Shown: positions 42,734 to 52,045 of the stretch, one piece after another
Position numbering within the stretch: position 1 is the stretch's first letter
How the letters are laid out: every line of letters starts with the position of its first letter
Source of the DNA: Pleurocapsa sp. PCC 7327
GTDB lineage: Bacteria; Cyanobacteriota; Cyanobacteriia; Cyanobacteriales; Microcystaceae
NCBI RefSeq assembly: GCF_000317025.1
Contig: NC_019689.1
Span: 2,209,501 to 2,273,500, forward strand
DNA length: 64,000 nucleotides
Reading direction: 5' to 3'
Translations under genes and position numbers: made by a program
Notes under the pieces: model-generated
Told to the model about the DNA's origin: nothing
The model's input: the letters and a program-made list of their open reading frames with translations, nothing else
The model's database searches: none

Positions 42734-43522
42734 TTATGCTCCCATTCCTGAATATTGTTGCAGTCCTCGCCGCCATAGCCAACGGTTGATAATGAAGAAT
42801 AGAATTCCCCATCCCAAGGTAATCAAGGCTCCGCGAACAAAATTAACTGGAAAACCGACCAGTAATGCTGCCGGGAAATATAAGAAATAGGGCAGTGGAG
42901 TCCAGAGAACAATTTCTCGGACGAGCGGCGGAAAAACTTCTAGAGGAGCGATTAGTCCGGACAGAAAGATATAGAATAAAAACCAAAATTGTTCGATTGC
43001 ACTTGCTCGTTCCGTCCAAAAGGCAAACATAGCAAATGAGTACTGACTCAAAAAACGCAGCGCAAATGCCATGACAGTTGCGATCGCAAAAAGCAAAAAT
43101 TCTTTAGGACTTGGTATCCAAAACGCTTGGGGATAAAGCCAGAAAAAGAAAACGATTAGCACGATCGCCAGCGGCAGGCGGGTCATTTTTTCTGCGATGT
43201 GCCTAGCAATATGATGCCATACCGGATCGATGGGTTGCAGCAGTCGAAAGGACAACTGACCTTCTACCACTTCCCTTTCAAATTCCCAGATGACCCAAAT
43301 CGTTGTAAATTGTCGGATTATGAAAACTGCGAAAAAGTAGCGGGCAAAATCGACCGAACTAAAACCAAAATCTCCCTGTTGCGATGCTTGAATCCAAACT
43401 CCCATTAAAATAAGCGGTAAAGAATTTGAGAGCGCCCATAAAAATATCTCGGCTCGATATTCGAGCATGTGAGCGTAGTGGGTTAACAACAGGGTCGTCG
43501 CCTGTTTCCATATCCATTTCAT
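42734..43522 (-). CDS. ABC-2 type permease (DUF990 family)
   Basis: A 262-residue protein with six membrane helices, matching the ABC-2/DUF990 permease group. N-terminal LLTHYAHMLEYRAEIFLWAL and the loop FEREVVEGQLSFRLLQPIDP (residues about 83-102) are typical. It probably works with the ATPase gene at 44894-45874, which is on the same strand but separated by an opposite-strand gene and a pseudogene. The usual second permease is not seen nearby. The substrate is unknown. Confidence 0.85.
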   Translation of the reverse strand: MKWIWKQATTLLLTHYAHMLEYRAEIFLWALSNSLPLILMGVWIQASQQGDFGFSSVDFARYFFAVFIIRQFTTIWVIWEFEREVVEGQLSFRLLQPIDPVWHHIARHIAEKMTRLPLAIVLIVFFFWLYPQAFWIPSPKEFLLFAIATVMAFALRFLSQYSFAMFAFWTERASAIEQFWFLFYIFLSGLIAPLEVFPPLVREIVLWTPLPYFLYFPAALLVGFPVNFVRGALITLGWGILFFIINRWLWRRGLQQYSGMGA

Positions 43523-43540
43523 GATTCGTTATTTCTCAAT

Positions 43541-44524
43541 ATGAAGGCAGTTCGTACCACTTTACTCATTTTTTACTGGTGTATTCCTTGTTTGACGATT
43601 TTATGGTTATTAAATTCATTTTACTTCGATCGCTTTTTTGAAACCCCAATCCTATCGCCTCGCGCTCCCCTCGACTATCCTTATAGTTTTGCGATCGCAA
43701 CCTTTGTTTCTCTATGTTGTAGCGCGATCGCGCTCTGGGTTTATCAAGATCGCAGAAGCAACTTTAACCTTTTAATTATTGGTTTGGGAGCTTTTATTGG
43801 TTTTTTAGGTAACGTTTTGATTATCACTAAGGTTGATAATTATAATCGCTCTATTGGGATTGCTTTCTTTTTTGTATTGGCAACCACTTTATTGTCAGTT
43901 ACGATTTTTATAATTTTGGGATTTTTTATTGCTTCTGTTTCTAAAAAAACAAAAAGCGAGTTTTTAAAATCAGCCCTAGAAACCGTCTTGCAAATTTCTT
44001 TAGTCCTATTTGTTTATCTTTTTCCCTTTGCAATTATTTTTGGTTTAACCATTTTTATAGCCTGTCAATTTCCAGCTCAAAAAACGCCATCTTTTTCTCA
44101 GAGGTTGCTTTATGGCAGTCCTTTATTAGCTGTAATTTTAATTCCTTATTTCCTGCTTATTAGTACTTCTTTCCCTCCGGGAACGATTATTCCTGCTAAC
44201 ATTCGACACGAGTGGGGATTAAGAAATTTTTCTTATACCTACGAAGGGGAAGGCGACCGCCTCAAAGCCTGCAAACTTATTACAGACTATATTGGAGATG
44301 TCAAAACAACAGCTCTTGTAGAAGATAATAATGCGCTTTATGAAAGCCTTGCCCCAAGCGATAGCTATTCTATGTTTACGCTAGAGTTAATTGGCACTAA
44401 AAGCATTGCGATCGCAAAAGTTTGTTCGTCAACGCGCTGTCCCCGCACTAATTTTATCAGCAGAATTAAATCGAAGTCAGGCTCTCAAGAAATAGATATT
44501 TCTCCTTGTTTGAATTTGAATTAA
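43541..44524 (+). CDS. Multi-spanning membrane protein of unknown function
   Basis: A 327-residue protein with about six membrane helices in the first 220 residues, then a soluble C-terminal part (residues about 225-327) with three Cys (KACKLITDYI, KVCSSTRCPR). The gene is AT-richer than its neighbours. The ATG at 43541 lies 18 bases from the divergent start of the permease gene. It interrupts an ABC gene pair, suggesting insertion. No family is recognised. Confidence 0.65.
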   Translation: MKAVRTTLLIFYWCIPCLTILWLLNSFYFDRFFETPILSPRAPLDYPYSFAIATFVSLCCSAIALWVYQDRRSNFNLLIIGLGAFIGFLGNVLIITKVDNYNRSIGIAFFFVLATTLLSVTIFIILGFFIASVSKKTKSEFLKSALETVLQISLVLFVYLFPFAIIFGLTIFIACQFPAQKTPSFSQRLLYGSPLLAVILIPYFLLISTSFPPGTIIPANIRHEWGLRNFSYTYEGEGDRLKACKLITDYIGDVKTTALVEDNNALYESLAPSDSYSMFTLELIGTKSIAIAKVCSSTRCPRTNFISRIKSKSGSQEIDISPCLNLN

Positions 44525-44880
44525 TTAAGTTTCTCCATCTTCCGGCAAATCGCCCAATCCAGTAATGGCATCAAACATCACTTCCATCTTGGCTTGCAGG
44601 CGATTGAATTGACATCTAATCGGTCAAATCGACTTCTAAATTCGCTCTCTATGCGATCGAGTCGATCGTAAACCTACTCAAACTGGTTATCCACGTGATT
44701 TTCCCATCGCACTAAAAGCCTCGGTAATTCTTCCGTCAGGCTCCATATCTAACTCTAGCGTTTTGATACGCTCTACTGCTTGCGCCAGTTGCCTTCGTAT
44801 TTGATTAATACGTTTGTTTTGTTCTAGCTCGCTTATTGTTGGATTATGGGTATTACTTTTATCCTGTCCTATTTTTTGTC
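44525..44880 (-). pseudogene. Broken coiled-coil protein gene
   Basis: The minus strand gives pieces of one helical protein in different frames: NKRINQIRRQLAQAVERIKT, then LTEELPRLLVRWENHVDNQF followed by a stop, VYDRLDRIESEFRSRFDRLD, and the ending FNRLQAKMEVMFDAITGLGD. The heptad-like RFDRL units and the LPRLLVRWENHVD block resemble small coiled-coil proteins seen repeatedly in cyanobacteria. Two or more frame breaks and one stop disable it. Confidence 0.65.
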
Positions 44881-44893
44881 CCCATTTCGATCG

Positions 44894-45874
44894 TCAAATC
44901 ACTCCCGTACTGAAAAGACGACCGATAACATCTTCAATAGGAGGTTCGGTCACGCTCAAATCGATTACTTCTAATTGAGCGAGAATTTGAGAAATCGTTG
45001 TTGTTAATTTCTCTCGCCGCACGAGAAAACGAACTTCTTGTCCTTCTACTGTCTCAATCTCGCCGTATCGAGATAATTTCTCCGACGGCATCGGATGTGC
45101 CAATTCTACTCTCACTTCTCGACAGGGCGCAAACCGTTCTAGCAGTTCTTCTAAACTCCCGTCGTACATTAACTGTCCCTGATGAATCAGAATGACTCGC
45201 TTGCACAAAGCGGTAATATCTGCCATATAATGACTGGTCAGCAAAATCGTCGCTTGATAGCGCTGGTTGTATTCTTTTAAAAATTCCCGGACAGCAGCTT
45301 GGGCATTGACATCTAAACCCAGCGTCGGTTCGTCTAAAAATAGCACTTGCGGGTGATGGAGAAGAGCTGCTAGCAGTTCCGCTTTCATGCGTTCGCCGAG
45401 AGAAAGCTTGCGCACTGGTTGAGTTAGTTTTTCTTGCAAAGAAAGCATCTCGGCGAGTTCTTGCAGTCGTCGCGTAAAGATCCTGTCGGGAATTTTGTAG
45501 ACGGCAGCATTGATCCTGAGGGAGTCGAGGGCAGGTAAATCCCAGAGTAGCTGTTGTTTTTGCCCCATGACTAAGCTAATCTTCTCCAAAAACTGCGGCT
45601 GTCGGCGAAAGGGAACGTGACCTGCGACTTCTACTCGTCCGCTAGAAGGGTGAATAAGTCCTGTCAGCATTTTCAGGGTGGTGGTTTTTCCCGCACCGTT
45701 AGGACCCAAAAATCCTACCATCTCTCCCGCTTCTATTTGAAAGGAAATATCTTGTACGGCTTTGACTTGTCGGTAGATACGGTGGAAAAAATGAGTTAAC
45801 GTGCCTTTTAGACCCGGTTGTTTGATGGCAACCGGATAGATTTTGGTTAAGTGTTCGACATCAATAACGGGCAT
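44894..45874 (-). CDS. ABC transporter ATP-binding protein
   Basis: A 326-residue ATPase of the DUF990-linked/NatA-like group. Walker A is GPNGAGKTTTL, the Q-loop region is VMGQKQQLLWDLPAL, the signature is KLSLGERMKAELLAAL, Walker B is VLFLDEPTLGLD, and the switch His is in LLTSHYM. The C-terminal extension (residues about 230-326) is characteristic of the group. It should pair with the permease at 42734-43522. Confidence 0.92.
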   Translation of the reverse strand: MPVIDVEHLTKIYPVAIKQPGLKGTLTHFFHRIYRQVKAVQDISFQIEAGEMVGFLGPNGAGKTTTLKMLTGLIHPSSGRVEVAGHVPFRRQPQFLEKISLVMGQKQQLLWDLPALDSLRINAAVYKIPDRIFTRRLQELAEMLSLQEKLTQPVRKLSLGERMKAELLAALLHHPQVLFLDEPTLGLDVNAQAAVREFLKEYNQRYQATILLTSHYMADITALCKRVILIHQGQLMYDGSLEELLERFAPCREVRVELAHPMPSEKLSRYGEIETVEGQEVRFLVRREKLTTTISQILAQLEVIDLSVTEPPIEDVIGRLFSTGVI

Positions 45875-46207
45875 TGTCTTGTGTTTGAAAGGTGCAATCC
45901 GCGAAGCGATGACCTAAGAAATCGCCTATTTTACGGCTTATAGGAAATTGAAGATTAGTTAGAGCGAGCGCTCCCATTTTAGATTTTGGCGAAGCTGCCG
46001 TACGCTTTCGAAGAAGGTTCTTTTAATAGTAGAGTGCAGGTATCCTGAAAAGCGCGAGCGAGACGTATGCGCTTACGCGCACGCTACGCGAACGCACTAC
46101 AATATTTATAATTCATTTAATGAGAACTTGTCTTGCGATCGCTTACAAATATAAACCTAAAATAAACTCGGACGCGATCGCAACGAAAACTTAATTTATC
46201 CTGCATT
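45875..46207. other. Spacer with GCG-rich interspersed repeat
   Basis: 333 bases between divergent genes. It contains a CGTATGCGCTTACGCG and ACGCTACGCGAACGCAC tract near 46064-46097 (interspersed repeat) and two HIP1-like octamers close to the downstream start. No gene was found. Confidence 0.45.
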
Positions 46208-47512
46208 ATGGGCAGAATTTTTCTTTGGACGGGTCATGCAAAACAGCCAGGAATTTTTTGTGCTCAAAAAGTTGCAGCAACTCAGCAGATGGTAATGCTG
46301 CGAGATGGTATCATCGCCGAACTGCGATCCCGCGGAGCCGAAGTTTTTGTAGTGCCTGACGACCTGAGTCTATCTAATTCTATTCAATGGATTAACGATC
46401 GCTCTCTTCCTACAGATATAGCTTTAGCGATTGAGAATAGTAGCGATTGTCTTCAAGGAACGAGCATTTTTTACATCGCTAACAACGCCGAACGCAAAAA
46501 ACACGCCGAACTCCTTTCACTATTATTAATTCGCAGTCTGCCTCAACTAAATAGCCAAGGATGCCAACCCGATACTGTGACAAAAATGGGAAGGTTAGCC
46601 TTTTGCCGTCAAGCGAACATTCCTTCTTTATTGATAAAAATCGGTTCTTTGAGTAATTCCAACAGCGATTTCGATCGCCAAATAACGATAGGATTGGCTG
46701 ACGGATTGATAGCTTGGAGTCGCGATGTTGCCAATTTCGTTCCCAATTCTAGCTATCCCAATATCGATATCAAACTCAATCATCAAACCTATGAAGAACG
46801 GGGAATTCTGGTTAATGGCAATGCCTATATTCCTATCGATTTATGCGATCGCTTGGGAGTTGATTTCACTCAGTTTGACGATGTTCGTTTGGTTTGGGAT
46901 CGAGGGGTAGTTTATCTCAAAGCAATCGAGTTGCGCGATCGCAATTTTTCAGTTACCTGGGATAATTTAAGTCAAACGGTTATTTTGCGATCGATTTTGT
47001 CGATCGATCGCGATCGAATCGATTGCATTATGGGGCAGGGAAATACTTCAGACGTCCAGATGATGATTTTTCTCAAAGCTAATAATGAAAATGCATTGGA
47101 TAAGTTCTCTGACTTGCCCAAAATTTATCGAGAAGAGGGAACAATTGAGGGAGTTAACTATGACATTGCTTTCTGTCAAATGTGTTTAGAAACCGATTTT
47201 TTACGCTTTGGAGAAAGTGCTCGGTTTTCTGAAAATAATTTTGCTAATTTAGGTTTGGTAGATGGCGGCGAACATTTAGCTACCTTCCCCAATCCTCGTC
47301 TCGGCGTGCGAGCGCAAATTCAACATTTAAAAGCTTATGCCAGTTTAGAACCTTTAGTTCAAGAAGTCGTCGATCCGCGATTTTATCTAGTGCGGCGAGG
47401 AGTAGCGTCTAGAGTCTCTCAGCTATCGGGAAGATGGTCGGCAGATTTATCTTATGGAGATCGAATTATGGCAATGCTAAGGCGACTATATGAATCGACT
47501 AATTTATTATAG
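46208..47512 (+). CDS. Amidase-like / stalk / glucosaminidase domain protein
   Basis: A 434-residue protein. Residues 1 to about 175 look like an N-acetylmuramoyl-alanine amidase fold: WTGHAKQPGIF keeps the first His, but AIENS stands where SIHAN is expected, so zinc binding is probably lost. Residues about 180-265 resemble a copper amine oxidase N-terminal-type domain (YEERGILVNGNAYIPIDLCD). Residues about 285-434 are a glucosaminidase domain with the acidic residue in AFCQMCLETDFLRFG and FSENNFANLG. It should act on or bind peptidoglycan, although no signal peptide is obvious. Confidence 0.8.
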   Translation: MGRIFLWTGHAKQPGIFCAQKVAATQQMVMLRDGIIAELRSRGAEVFVVPDDLSLSNSIQWINDRSLPTDIALAIENSSDCLQGTSIFYIANNAERKKHAELLSLLLIRSLPQLNSQGCQPDTVTKMGRLAFCRQANIPSLLIKIGSLSNSNSDFDRQITIGLADGLIAWSRDVANFVPNSSYPNIDIKLNHQTYEERGILVNGNAYIPIDLCDRLGVDFTQFDDVRLVWDRGVVYLKAIELRDRNFSVTWDNLSQTVILRSILSIDRDRIDCIMGQGNTSDVQMMIFLKANNENALDKFSDLPKIYREEGTIEGVNYDIAFCQMCLETDFLRFGESARFSENNFANLGLVDGGEHLATFPNPRLGVRAQIQHLKAYASLEPLVQEVVDPRFYLVRRGVASRVSQLSGRWSADLSYGDRIMAMLRRLYESTNLL

Positions 47513-47538
47513 CCATTCTTTCAAACTTGTCTTGTTTT

Positions 47539-47703
47539 GTCACAGACGAACTAGCCTTAAAATTTGCTCAATACGCTTGCGATCGCGGCTTAGATAAAGA
47601 ACTTTTACCCGTACAACGTTGGTTTATTTATTGTCCCTTTGAACACAGCGAAAATCTTGAAGATTGACAAAAGGCAGTCGAATTATTTTCAATTTATTTA
47701 TAA
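47539..47703 (+). pseudogene. DUF924 gene remnant
   Basis: One frame reads ELALKFAQYACDRGLDKELL, then PVQRWFIYCPFEHSENLED, a stop, and QKAVELFSIYL. The RWFIY-x-PFEHSE block is the DUF924 signature. Only about 50 of roughly 180 residues remain, with no start and an internal TGA. It is a decayed fragment. Confidence 0.75.
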
Positions 47704-47734
47704 AGTGAATAGGGAGTAGTTAGTCGTTAATTGT

Positions 47735-47800
47735 CTCCCAGTCTCCCTCGTCTTCCCATGCATCCCCTATCCCCTACACTCCCCACACTCCCCGCTTGCC
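47735..47800. repeat. Pyrimidine-rich interspersed repeat
   Basis: TGTCTCCCAGTCTCCCTCGT and CACTCCCCACACTCCCCGC-type sequence, the reverse-orientation relative of the repeats at 505-566 and 62769-62826. It can be read through in the yebC frame, but the resulting Pro/Leu-rich residues are not part of that protein. Confidence 0.55.
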
Positions 47801-47841
47801 GTAGTAATCTAGATCGAAGGGATTGGATGATTAAACTAGAT

Positions 47842-48609
47842 ATGGCAGGACATAGTAAGTGGGCGAACATTAAACGTCAAAAAGCTAGAGTCGATGCAAA
47901 AAAAGGTAAGACATTTACCCAGTTGTCCCGTGCCATTATTGTAGCGGCGCGGCATGGCATTCCCGATCCGGCGGGCAATTTTCAACTGCGGACAGCGATA
48001 GAAAAAGCCAAAGCAGCAGGAATTCCCAATGAAAATATCGATCGCGCGATCGCAAAAGGAGCGGGAACTTATCAAGACGATGGCGTTATCCTAGAAGAGA
48101 TTCGCTACGAAGGATACGGGCCCGGCGGCGTCGCAATCTCGATCGAAGCCCTCACCGACAATCGCAATCGCACGGCAGCGGAATTGCGGGCTGCTTTTAG
48201 CAAAAATGGCGGTAACTTAGGGGAAACGGGCTGTGTTAGTTGGATGTTCGAACAAAAAGGCGTTGTCAGCATCGAAGGAGAAATCGAAGAAGATGCCCTT
48301 TTAGAAGCCTCTGTAGAAGGCGGTGCGGACACCTATAAGTTAATCGACGACGAAGACACAAAGGGGGCAGAAGTCTTTACAGAAGTGACCAATTTAGAGA
48401 ACCTCTCTCAAACGTTGAAAGAGAAAGGATTTAAAGTTAGCGACGCAGAATTACGCTGGATACCCAATCATACGATAGAAGTGACCGAGCCGGAACAAGC
48501 GCGATCGCTCCTAAAACTCATCGATACGCTAGAATCTCTCGATGATGTGCAAAGCGTAACGGCAAACTTTGAAATGGCAGATGAGTTAATGTCTGTCGCG
48601 GTAGCGTGA
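47842..48609 (+). CDS. yebC: YebC/PmpR family protein
   Basis: 255 residues from the ATG at 47842, where the invariant start MAGHSKWANIKRQKARVDAK lies. Further motifs are KAKAAGIPNENIDRAIAKG, EEIRYEGYGPGGVAISIEAL and KNGGNLGETGCVSWMFEQKG. YebC-type proteins are known as transcription regulators and, for some, as factors that relieve ribosome stalling. An upstream extension in frame is encoded by an interspersed repeat and is rejected. Confidence 0.95.
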   Translation: MAGHSKWANIKRQKARVDAKKGKTFTQLSRAIIVAARHGIPDPAGNFQLRTAIEKAKAAGIPNENIDRAIAKGAGTYQDDGVILEEIRYEGYGPGGVAISIEALTDNRNRTAAELRAAFSKNGGNLGETGCVSWMFEQKGVVSIEGEIEEDALLEASVEGGADTYKLIDDEDTKGAEVFTEVTNLENLSQTLKEKGFKVSDAELRWIPNHTIEVTEPEQARSLLKLIDTLESLDDVQSVTANFEMADELMSVAVA

Positions 48610-48687
48610 AATTTTAAAGATTTCGTTTTCGAGGGAGTTTTCTATAACTAAAAAAGGAAATATAAATTTTCAAACTATAGGGTTGAA

Positions 48688-50052
48688 ATGACATACGAGC
48701 ATAACCTAACAGAGATCGCCTGGAAAGCACTAGAAGACTCGATTATTTATTACTGCGATCGCCCGGTCGGTACGGTAGCGGCACGCGACCCTAGCGTAGA
48801 AGCACTTAATTACGATCAGTGCTTTATCCGCGATTTTGTTCCTTCAGCCCTCGTATTTTTGTTTAACGGACAAACAGAGATCGTTCGCCACTTTTTAATT
48901 CAGACCTTAAAACTGCAAATTAAGGAGAAACAGCTTGATTTTCTAGAACCCGGACGCGGTTTGATGCCTGCCAGCTTTAAAGTGACCCATGAGAATGAGG
49001 AGCAATATTTAAAAGCCGATTTTGGCGACCATGCCATTGGTAGGGTGACTCCCGTTGATTCTTGTCTGTGGTGGCTGTTTCTCCTGCGGACTTATGTCAA
49101 AGCAACGGAAGAATATTCTTTCGCTCATACGCCCGAATGTCAAAAAGGGATTCGCCTAATCATGGAATTGTGTCTGGCAGCACGTTTTGACATGTATCCG
49201 ACGTTGTTAGTTCCCGATGGGGCTTGTATGATTGACCGACGCATGGGAATTAACGGTCATACATTGGAAATTCAATCGCTATTTTATGCCGCTTTACGAG
49301 CAGCTAAAGAACTGCTTTTAGACAATCAAGAAAACGCTAAGATCAATCAAGCCGTTAAAAATCGATTAGAACCTCTCGTTTATCACGTTCGCCAACATTA
49401 TTGGCTAGATATCGAACGGTTGAATGTCATTTATCGCTACAAAAGTGAAGAATACGGAGAAAAAGCACTCAATCAATTTAATATTTATTCTGATTCGATT
49501 CCCTATACTCAACTGAGCGAATGGCTGCCAGAAGACGGCGGTTATTTAGCAGGAAATCTGGGACCTTCTCAACTCGATTGTCGCTTTTTTACCCTTGGAA
49601 ATTTGGTTGCGATCCTATCTTCATTAACCTCAGAAAAACAGTCTCAAGCACTCATGAATGTTATTGAAAGTCGATGGGACGATTTGATTGGCTATATGCC
49701 AATGAAAATTTGTTTTCCTGCTCTTAAAGATCGAGACTGGCAAATGATTACGGGATGCGACCCCAAAAATCGTCCCTGGTCGTATCATAATGGCGGAAAT
49801 TGGCCGGTTTTATTGTGGCTTTTAACGGCAGCAGCCCTAAAAACAGATAGAGAAGAAATCGCTCGTAAAGCCATTCACATTGCTGCAAATCGTTTGCTCA
49901 AAGATGAGTGGGCAGAGTATTACGATGGCAAAAATGGAAGATTAGTCGGTCGAGAAGCTAGAAAATATCAAACCTGGACGATTGCGGGTTTTTTATTAGC
50001 TCAAGAATTAATTAATCATCCTAAATATTTAACGCTTATTAGTTTTGCATGA
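48688..50052 (+). CDS. GH100 neutral/alkaline invertase
   Basis: A 454-residue glycoside hydrolase of family 100, which splits sucrose into glucose and fructose in the cytoplasm. Motifs: [78 protein letters not shown] and [17 protein letters not shown]. Length is typical for cyanobacterial and plant forms. There is no signal peptide. Its stop overlaps the trmJ start by four bases. Confidence 0.95.
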   Translation: MTYEHNLTEIAWKALEDSIIYYCDRPVGTVAARDPSVEALNYDQCFIRDFVPSALVFLFNGQTEIVRHFLIQTLKLQIKEKQLDFLEPGRGLMPASFKVTHENEEQYLKADFGDHAIGRVTPVDSCLWWLFLLRTYVKATEEYSFAHTPECQKGIRLIMELCLAARFDMYPTLLVPDGACMIDRRMGINGHTLEIQSLFYAALRAAKELLLDNQENAKINQAVKNRLEPLVYHVRQHYWLDIERLNVIYRYKSEEYGEKALNQFNIYSDSIPYTQLSEWLPEDGGYLAGNLGPSQLDCRFFTLGNLVAILSSLTSEKQSQALMNVIESRWDDLIGYMPMKICFPALKDRDWQMITGCDPKNRPWSYHNGGNWPVLLWLLTAAALKTDREEIARKAIHIAANRLLKDEWAEYYDGKNGRLVGREARKYQTWTIAGFLLAQELINHPKYLTLISFA

Positions 50053-50873
50053 CAACGAAGATGGCTAAATTAAGCAACCTCAGAATTGTTCTCGTCGAAC
50101 CAGCCGGCGCTTTAAACGTGGGTTCGGTGGCGCGGGTGATGAAAAATATGGGGTTGGGGCAGTTGATCTTGGTTCAGCCGCACTGCGATCGCAACTCCGA
50201 TGAGGCGCGGCAAATGGCAGTACACGGCATTGATATCTTAGAAGGAGCGATAGAAGTCAATAGCTTGCCAGAAGCCCTCAAAGGATGTCACAGAGCGATC
50301 GCGACCACATCCCGCAGCCGCACGCTCGCGACTCCCCTAGAATCGCCGCGCATCGCTTTCCCTTGGTTGCTGGAGGAAAATCTTACTTCAGCCCTAATTT
50401 TTGGACCCGAAGATCGGGGATTGAGCAATGTAGAACTCAACTATGCACAGCGATTTGTCGGCATCCCTGCCAATCCCGAATATCCTTCGCTCAATCTAGC
50501 GCAAGCCGTTGCCGTCTGCGCCTACGAACTCTATCAAATCGCTCTCGAACAAGAAGGCGAAAGCGCGCGATCGATCCCATCCTCCAGAACCGATGTAGCC
50601 ACGCTAGATGCCCTAGAAGGATACTACCAACATTTAGAATCCGTATTGCTCCGCATGGGCTATCTCTATCCCCATACTGCCGCCGCCCGCATGGAAAAAT
50701 TCCGCAGCCTCTACAATCGAGCTAACCTTAGCCACGAAGAACTCGCTTTGTTGAGAGGAATTCTCGGACACCTAGACTGGATTTTACAACTCGTCCCCGC
50801 TCGAAGAGAAAGGGAGATAGGGGGACGGGGAGACAAAGGGGAATTGGGAGAGTGGGAGACAACTAACAATTAA
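50049..50873 (+). CDS. trmJ: tRNA (Cm/Um32) 2'-O-methyltransferase TrmJ family
   Basis: A 274-residue SPOUT methyltransferase. Motifs: [32 protein letters not shown] and the knot motif [20 protein letters not shown]. The C-terminal helical extension (residues about 190-250) is TrmJ-type. The last about 22 residues ([20 protein letters not shown]) are encoded by an interspersed purine-rich repeat, so the native protein has been lengthened or its end replaced. The start overlaps the invertase stop by four bases. Confidence 0.9.
   Translation: MTTKMAKLSNLRIVLVEPAGALNVGSVARVMKNMGLGQLILVQPHCDRNSDEARQMAVHGIDILEGAIEVNSLPEALKGCHRAIATTSRSRTLATPLESPRIAFPWLLEENLTSALIFGPEDRGLSNVELNYAQRFVGIPANPEYPSLNLAQAVAVCAYELYQIALEQEGESARSIPSSRTDVATLDALEGYYQHLESVLLRMGYLYPHTAAARMEKFRSLYNRANLSHEELALLRGILGHLDWILQLVPARREREIGGRGDKGELGEWETTNN
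50805..50872. repeat. Purine-rich interspersed repeat inside the trmJ 3' end
   Basis: GGGAGATAGGGGGACGGGG and GGGAGAGTGGGAGACAACT-type sequence followed by AACTAACAATTAAC. It is related to copies at 505-566 and 62769-62826. It is in frame and provides the last codons and stop of trmJ. Confidence 0.6.
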
Positions 50874-50876
50874 CTA

Positions 50877-50906
50877 CTGTACGGACGGGTTTTTGACAGT
50901 AACTGT
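50877..50906. repeat. CTGTACGG-CGGGTTTTTGACAGTAACTGT repeat
   Basis: A 30-base element matching the reversed right half of 36264-36331 with one mismatch (GGACGGG for GGGCGGG). It is placed directly after the trmJ stop. Confidence 0.65.
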
Positions 50907-51020
50907 GGGGAAATCTCTCGCGTTTTTAGATAAACTCTCCCCTGCTAACTACTCCCCCATCCTTTTATCGAATCACTGGTAACTGTCTCCTGCATAAAAG
51001 CCTTCAGACTCCTAAGACTA

Positions 51021-51045
51021 ATAACTGATAACTGATAACTGATAA
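51021..51045. repeat. Heptamer repeat ATAACTG
   Basis: Three and a half perfect copies of a seven-base unit (TAACTGATAACTGATAACTG). The region 50907-51148 has no gene. Confidence 0.7.
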
Positions 51046-51148
51046 TTGACAACTGAATAAGAGACAGCCTCAGATTCACAGAATAATCTATTTCTTTAAT
51101 TCAATCATCCTGCCAATCCGCGACTATCTCTCGTTTAAATACAAGCGA

Positions 51149-51901
51149 TTAGCGACGAGGAACAGAAGCCTCGATATTGATATTCATCGCTGAAACTCTG
51201 GGAGTTGGATTCCCTCTGGCGCTGCTTAAGCTGCGTGCCATATCTAAGTACAGAGAAGGATCGCCTGCTTTGGGTTTCTTCTCTTGGGGAGTAAAGCGTT
51301 TGACTTCGTTTTGCCAAACGATTTGGGGGAAGCCCAGGATACGGCGATAGTAGTCATCGTAGCGCGGAGACTTGATGTTGAAAGGCAGCTCGCCTTTCTC
51401 GCGACTGGGTAAATTCCGGCGACGCTGATAGGGAACTGTATCGTAACCAAAGTTTTCTAGATACTCGTCGCTATTAAGCAACTGGTCTACCAATCCTTTG
51501 ATTCCTTTAGTAGCAACTACGATAGACCAAGCAATCTTTTCGCGCTGATTGTAAACATCGCGTCCCAGGACTCGCTGAACGCACTGTTCGACAAAGCGAT
51601 AATTGCTGTTTTTTTCGTAGAAGCTGTTGTAGAAAGTCTTTGAGAGCAGCAAGCCGCGAATGAAGTCCCGCACGGTAATCTGTCCGTTGCGGAGTTGGGA
51701 TTCTAAGAAAGGCTCGCGATCCCACTTGAAGGCATGGAAAAAGATCTGGCGGTATGCCGCTTCGATCAAATCGTCCATATCGCTAGGGGAAAGCAAGTTT
51801 TCTGTCGTGAAAATTTTAGGCTGCTCGTCGCCGGGAACTTCATATCCAGCAACGCGCGTATTTGGACAGGTTGGCTTGTAATCTAATAGAGGAATAGCCA
51901 A
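51149..51901 (-). CDS. cpcG: Phycobilisome rod-core linker polypeptide CpcG
   Basis: A 250-residue CpcG that joins phycocyanin rods to the allophycocyanin core. The pfam00427 linker domain covers residues about 18-180: [60 protein letters not shown] and [20 protein letters not shown]. The C-terminal 70 residues are hydrophilic ([19 protein letters not shown]), so this is the CpcG1 type and not the membrane-anchored CpcG2. It stands alone and is not part of a cpc operon here. Confidence 0.95.
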   Translation of the reverse strand: MAIPLLDYKPTCPNTRVAGYEVPGDEQPKIFTTENLLSPSDMDDLIEAAYRQIFFHAFKWDREPFLESQLRNGQITVRDFIRGLLLSKTFYNSFYEKNSNYRFVEQCVQRVLGRDVYNQREKIAWSIVVATKGIKGLVDQLLNSDEYLENFGYDTVPYQRRRNLPSREKGELPFNIKSPRYDDYYRRILGFPQIVWQNEVKRFTPQEKKPKAGDPSLYLDMARSLSSARGNPTPRVSAMNINIEASVPRR

Positions 51902-52045
51902 GTTTGAACCTCCGTTATCTTAGAAATGCTTAAAAACAGTCATCCTAATCATAAGGGAGTTGGTGCCTTTACGCGGACGATTGTTAAGAATTGTTATAAG
52001 TATTAAGGTAAACCGTTCCTCAAGGAGCTACTGGGTAATAGGACC

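Noticed and set aside
42734-45874. ABC transporter as the exporter for the double-glycine peptides
   Set aside because: The ATPase has no C39 peptidase or fused membrane domain and the permease is of the DUF990 type, so it does not fit GG-leader processing.
47731-47841. Longer N terminus for YebC
   Set aside because: The extra 37 codons are encoded by an interspersed pyrimidine-rich repeat; the invariant family start is at 47842.
51021-51045. Heptamer tract as a CRISPR or origin iteron
   Set aside because: The unit is seven bases with no spacers, and no replication initiator gene lies nearby.
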